From positions 23,098,252 through 23,162,251 of the forward strand of contig NC_054534.1 of the NCBI RefSeq assembly GCF_017654505.1: a DNA stretch of 64,000 nucleotides, given 5' to 3'. Positions within the stretch are counted from its first letter, which is position 1, and each line of letters begins with the position of its first letter. Source of the DNA: Polyodon spathula. Lineage: Eukaryota; Chordata; Actinopteri; Acipenseriformes; Polyodontidae. Both the position numbers and the translations under genes were made by a program. Positions 59,552 to 64,000 of this stretch are shown here, one piece after another. Under the pieces are notes generated by a model. The model was not told where the DNA came from. It made no database searches and was given only the letters and a program-made list of their open reading frames with translations.

Positions 59552-60277
59552 TATCATCTCCTCTCGACTCGACTACTGCAACTCTCTCTATGGTGGTTTT
59601 CCATCACACACCATAAACCGATTGCAGCTGGTTCAAAATGCTGCTGCTAGGATCCTTACCAGATGTCAAAAACATGACCACAATGCCCCCTGTCTTGCCC
59701 AGCTGCACCGGCTACTTGTAAAGTTCAGGATTACTTTCAAAATTCTCCTGCTTTCCTACAAGACCCATCATCACACAGGTCCAGAGTATCTCTCCAACCT
59801 GCTGACTGCACGCAAGCCGAAGTCCTCAAACTCTGGCCTGCTTGTTATACCCAAACAAAAGTGCACCATACTCGGAAAGCGCTCTTTTAGCTTCATGGCC
59901 CCCATTCTCTGGAACTCTGTCCCAGCTGTAGTGCGTACAGCTTCCACAGTCACTCGCTTCAAATCAACTCTCAAGACCTACTTGTTCTCTTTTGCTTTCA
60001 ATGCTCTTTAAGCCTGATATGTGTTACAAGCTGTTGTCTAAATTGCTATTTCAGGTTTTTCACTCGCATCTTATTCGCATGATTCTGTATGCACAATGTG
60101 TATGCCTGTATTTAATGTATTTGCATTGTTTTTACTGTTTGTATTTAATATACTATGCCCTGTATTTCTCTGTATTTAATGTATTATGCATTGTTCCTCA
60201 CTATCTTGTAAAGCTTTTGTGATGGTGGTCCACTATGAAAGGTGCTATATAAAATAAATATTGATTGATTGATTGTA
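59552..60277 (+). mobile_element. L2-clade LINE 3' end (copy 4), best-preserved C terminus
   Basis: 5'-truncated copy starting at SSRLDYCNSLYGGFPSHTIN (about 59556). One open frame then runs through RLQLVQNAAARILTRCQKHD, VKFRITFKILLLSYKTHHHT, GPEYLSNLLTARKPKSSNSG and SFSFMAPILWNSVPAVVRTA to TLKTYLFSFAFNAL and a stop at about 60011. The C-terminal ~150 residues of the L2 ORF2 therefore remain uninterrupted, which suggests a fairly young insertion. The 3' UTR has GGTGGTCCACTATGAAAGGT and an ATTGATTGATTGATTG tail. Confidence 0.88.
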
Positions 60278-62588
60278 TTGTTACCAGTATTGATAATATA
60301 TTAAACAGTAAGTAGATTCAGACGTAGTGTGTGGTACATTTGCACAGTAATTTTGCAGTTTTCATATGGTTATGCTATTTTCTATTGGTTTTATTACTGT
60401 ATGATTCACAATACCGCACTGTGTTCTGTGATTTTTAAACTGTGCTATACATTTACCGTGGTAAATGATTATAAGGATGGGGCCATTTTATGGAAAAAAC
60501 AATCAAACAAACATATTATGTTATGTTAATTAAATTAAAAATTTCAGAAGAGTTCATCTGGGCCATAATCGGAACCAATAGACAAAAAAAATAAAAATAA
60601 TAATAATAATATTAATAATAAAACTATGCTTATTTATTTATTTTCCATCTTTAAAAAGTCAGCACATTGTTAAAAAAATTAAAATAAAAAAACACTGAAA
60701 GGGAACACAAGCACAAATTGATTTAATTCCACACACCTTCAGTTCCTCTTCATTGCTGGCCTACATTCGTAAACAGTGACTTTTCTGACCCACATATCTT
60801 GTGTCATTCATTTCATAAACTAAAGGCATTACCGGTATATATACCCCTTGCATTTCTATTCAGTTTTTCTAACGTGTCATACACATATACTGTGATGGTT
60901 TAAATGTAGACCAGAGATTGTTTCATGCAGTTATCCAATCACTGTACTTGTGAACAGAACAAAGAACCTTTCTAGTCAAGCTGCATAAAAGAAACTCAGT
61001 AGAAGAAATCTAATCAGTGTAATATAATAAGGCAGCATCGTGAGTCACTTATATAACATGCGATTGCCATCTGACAAGTCATATACTGTTAATTGCTTTC
61101 CATTGCTTTAAAAAACTTTTAGGAAAAAAAGTCTATAGGAACAAACACTGCACACCTAATAGACATAACCATAAATAATTAACTTCATATGTGTCAACTT
61201 CCATTTTGTAGGAGAGAAGCATGCGGAGGCTGGGTAAAGGTCACAGAAGTGGAGAGAACTGAGAATTGACAAATTGAAATGAAAAATGAAAGTTCATAAA
61301 GACAAATGGACGGATTTACCCCCATATTCTTAATTCTGAAACTCTAAATGTATCGTGCTAAAGGATAGACTAACCACGTTTCATCAAAATTGAGTAAGAT
61401 TGTTTCTATATATGGTAGTGTTCAAAAGTTTGGAAACAAGAAATGATTTACAGCAAGACTAGGTATGAGAATTGTATTGCTAAATGATCTTCACTCAGAC
61501 CCTTTACTTACTAAAGATCTTGTTTTTCCTGAATAGATAACTGGCTCCTCTTTAAAAAGGTATTTAGTGAGAAAGTAGTCTGAGTGATGTTACCCGGCAA
61601 CAATGAAAAATGGGCAATACAATCCCCACCCTTAGTATTGCTGTAAATAATAATTTTCTACTACACTAGATCACATGATGTGCAGTAACAATAAAAATAC
61701 TTTAAGCTACTTTTTTTTTTTTTTTTTACAGTTTTTTTCTATTCATAATCAAACCAGGGAGCCAGACCTCTAAAACAGTTGAATCTCTTACTTAAAATGA
61801 TGTCCTTAGTTTATTTCTCAATAGTTCCTAATATTAATTTAATTAATAGGGTCTCAGGGATGCACAGCCCTTGTAGTTATTATTTTCTTTTAATGTATAT
61901 TCAGTGTGGTGCCTTAGTAAGAGGTACCTTATTTTCATTTATCTCGTACTTCCTGGCTCATTTCAACTGAAGACCTTCTATCCTATCATTAACCAATCCA
62001 AGAGCTTTCATTCATGCCTGACATGCTTTTGAGTCTGCTTTGACACACTGCTGAGGTGAAAAGACCTGAAAGTAAGGTATGCACACTGGGAGCTCTCTTT
62101 AACCTAGTATGGTACCAGATATCATCTGACTTATCACCATGTATTGACATCTGCAAGCTGCAAGTCAGTATAGTAGTAGATACTGTATTAAGTGCTCAGA
62201 TGACCAGTCCTTCTGTTTCTATGACTGCACAAGTAATTAATGTTTCATGTGAAAGATCATAGAAAGTGATAACTCATTGGACCATTTTGGAAAACACATT
62301 GCAGACCCGTCATATCAAATCAAAGTCATCTCGGTTGCCCATGGTGGCTCTCCATCCTAATGACAGGTGTTTCTAATTTGATTATAACTACTCATCTAAG
62401 GGTTATTTAGTGGTTTGACACAAGGAATACTGTTTAAACATGAAGATTCACTATTGACAGCCCAGGTGGTCCTAATATATACAGGCATGTTTAAGATAGG
62501 TTGACTCAAGTGCAGTGCACTATAATTTCCCACTTTTAACCAGAAGGTGGCAGCAATTGCACGGGGCTGATCGGATCATGCAGTTTTA
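60278..62588. other. Spacer with a possible isolated Tc1 end and CTCF-like site
   Basis: TAGTGTTCAAAAGTTTGGAA at 61416 resembles the terminus of another Tc1 family next to TATATA, but no partner TIR was found. T run at 61710-61727. The CTCF-like word is at 62540-62553. No gene is recognised. Confidence 0.4.
62540..62553 (+). promoter_or_regulatory. CTCF-like motif
   Basis: CCAGAAGGTGGCAG matches CCASYAGRKGGCR with one mismatch (A at the Y position). Motif match by eye only. Confidence 0.3.
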
Positions 62589-62596
62589 GTCTAAAA

Positions 62597-62789
62597 CAGG
62601 GGTCTCCAGCTCTGGTCCCGGAGACCCCCAATCCTGCAGGTTTTATAGGTGTATTTACGTCAAAGATCTCAAACACATGTTAATCTTGACTAATTAAGCC
62701 AATAATTGGTTCAATTAAGTAACTGAAAGCTTGTTGAAATGAAACTTGGAAGACCCTGTAGCTCTCTAGGACCAGGATTGGAGATCCTG
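62597..62789. mobile_element. hAT MITE with 8-bp target duplication
   Basis: The left end CAGGGGTCTCCAGCTCTGGT and right end ACCAGGATTGGAGATCCTG form an inverted pair. The flanking 8-mers GTCTAAAA (62589-62596) and GTCTAGAA (62790-62797) differ at one base. The 193-bp length, lack of coding capacity, and ends and duplication length are those of a hAT MITE. Inner words (GGTTCAATTAAGTAACTGAA) are shared with the fragment at 38160-38389. Confidence 0.8.
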
Positions 62790-62797
62790 GTCTAGAA

Positions 62798-63512
62798 GAG
62801 TATACAACATGGGAAGACTGAAGGGAATAGTATGTGCTTGCAAATCCATGGCTTGCTACAGTCAGCCAAGTGAAAAAGGGAAAGGTCTTGATATATGATT
62901 TGATGAAGAATTTGGTCAAAATTCCCACACAATTACTAGGTAATTTTTAGTATTTAACATATTGTCATTATAGTGTAGTTTCATAATCTAAAACTAATCA
63001 TCCATTTACTGAGAAAACATAACACTGTTTGCCATGCTAAATATTAGAATCTGTCCAGTCTATTTTGACCACTTCACAGCCATTTCTTTAAACCAACACC
63101 ATAAAGTACAGTAACTTAAATCCGTTTTAGCCAATCATAGTGCTCAGTTAGTCAGGGCCATTTTGTAATGCCAACCGTTCCACCTAACCCACACTTTCCC
63201 TTCTTTTAACGAAGGTCTGATAGTGTTTATCAAAAACCCTTGGTGTCCTGTTCTTCACCACAAGATGGCAGCTGTGGCACAGGGTTTCTCACACTGCAGT
63301 GCAGTGATGCTCAGAAAGGCTCTGTCCCAGAAGTCACAGCATTTATATAGAAGAGAAATGAAGCATGTTCAGGAAGTTACAGTATTGGTTTGGCAACAGC
63401 AATTATTTAATTGAATTTCTTTCCTGGTTTGTATAGACAGACAGGATTAGTGTGCACCAGTAATCCTTGGTACCACAAACAGTGGAAAACGACAGTTCCA
63501 TTGGTCTTTGTA
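62798..63512. other. Spacer with CTCF-like site
   Basis: No gene recognised; CTCF-like word at 63258-63271. Confidence 0.45.
63258..63271 (+). promoter_or_regulatory. CTCF-like motif
   Basis: CCACAAGATGGCAG followed by CTG matches CCASYAGRKGGCR with one mismatch (A at Y). Same orientation as the word at 62540, about 700 bp away. Confidence 0.33.
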
Positions 63513-63905
63513 TTATCAATCAATCAATCAATTCTTTATTTATATAATGCTTTTCATACAAAAAGTATATCAAAGAACTGTACAGGACAAAACAGAAGAA
63601 GAGCAAAATGATATTTGTGTGCATAGAAATAAAAGAAAAACAGAGTTTAGAATTCAGTTTAAAAAAAGGCAATATAAAAAATAGAAGAAAATCCATATAC
63701 AATGTAATACATATGTATAGAGAAAAAAGAGAGAAACACAGTTTAAAATACAGTTCAAAAAAGCTAATCCTAATCCACTTGATGTAACACTTTTGATATG
63801 AGGTGGCAGTGCAGTCCACAATCTGGGAACACGGTGACTAAAAGCTCTCTCTCTCTTCTTTTTTTTTGTGTTGAAAAAAACAGTGTGAACACCTCTGTGT
63901 CTTCA
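63513..63905 (-). mobile_element. Antisense L2-like LINE 3' end
   Basis: The plus strand starts ATCAATCAATCAATTCTTTA and TTTATATAATGCTTTTCATA, the inverse of an L2-type tail (TATAAATAAAGAATTGATTG). Further in, GATATGAGGTGGCAGTGCAG and CACAATCTGGGAACACGGTG are 3'-UTR words I associate with a dispersed fish repeat. Several A-rich interruptions are present. No coding part is seen. It belongs to a subfamily other than copies 1, 2 and 4. Confidence 0.6.
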
Positions 63906-63944
63906 GGAGAATCATAGTCCCCTAGAATTTAGTACATATGATAG

Positions 63945-63945
<1 letters not shown>

Positions 63946-64000
<55 letters not shown>
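63946..64000. repeat. (AT)n microsatellite running to window edge
   Basis: About 26 AT units, then TTAT at the edge. Confidence 0.93.

Noticed and set aside
61416..61640. Complete Tc1 element starting at TAGTGTTCAAAAGTTTGG
   Set aside because: Only a terminus-like 20-mer is visible; no inverse end or transposase was found downstream.

Overview
The window looks like vertebrate nuclear DNA. It is AT-rich and intron- or intergene-like, with long (AT)n, (AC)n, (ATT)n and (GATA)n microsatellites. Many decayed transposons are present, and I find no host open reading frame longer than short chance frames. The mix of L2-clade and CR1-clade LINEs, Tc1/mariner, hAT (ZBED type), piggyBac and DIRS-type tyrosine-recombinase retrotransposons points to a ray-finned fish. 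From memory, the 3' ends of the CR1 and L2 copies resemble those of non-teleost ray-finned fishes such as sturgeon or paddlefish; that placement is an inference. I recognise no complete host gene, rRNA, tRNA or CRISPR array.

Layout. 0-5.6 kb: spacer, a solo LTR with a perfect 5-bp target duplication (4393-5030), then an 11-copy 30-bp minisatellite whose unit resembles a ZNF143/THAP11 motif. 7.7-9.5 kb: a piggyBac-type TTAA element split by a 5'-truncated CR1 LINE. 10.6-16.3 kb: a dense cluster of a compound microsatellite, a long-TIR Tc1 element carrying a ~360-bp insertion, a decayed hAT transposase with an internal in-frame 51-bp x 6 expansion, and a second, internally deleted Tc1. 16.8-20 kb: two palindromic MITEs. 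22.1-27.2 kb: a three-copy ~210-bp repeat of unknown type, a probable Ngaro-type RT fragment, one dispersed repeat present twice in opposite orientation, and a Tc1 3' end. 28.2-29.8 kb: L2 copy 1. 34-41 kb: LTR-like pieces, a hAT MITE fragment and another Tc1 end. 43.4-43.8 kb: a hAT deletion derivative. 44.9-46.6 kb: L2 copy 2. 48.7-52.8 kb: a promoter-like stretch followed by a DIRS element (minus strand) with gag, RNase H and tyrosine recombinase remnants but no RT core. 54.3-56.3 kb: L2 copy 3, interrupted at its reverse-transcriptase active site by a ~34-copy 29-bp minisatellite. 57.9-60.3 kb: a CR1 copy and L2 copy 4. 62.6-63.9 kb: a hAT MITE with target duplication and an antisense L2-like 3' end.

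The coding remnants are all selfish elements and none looks intact, so there is no host pathway to reconstruct. I did not find a convincing new biological system. The most unusual signals are two minisatellites that arose by expansion of conserved catalytic segments of transposon genes (L2 RT YADD region; hAT CxxH region), the tandem array of ZNF143-like motifs, the DIRS terminal palindrome, and several repeats I cannot classify.
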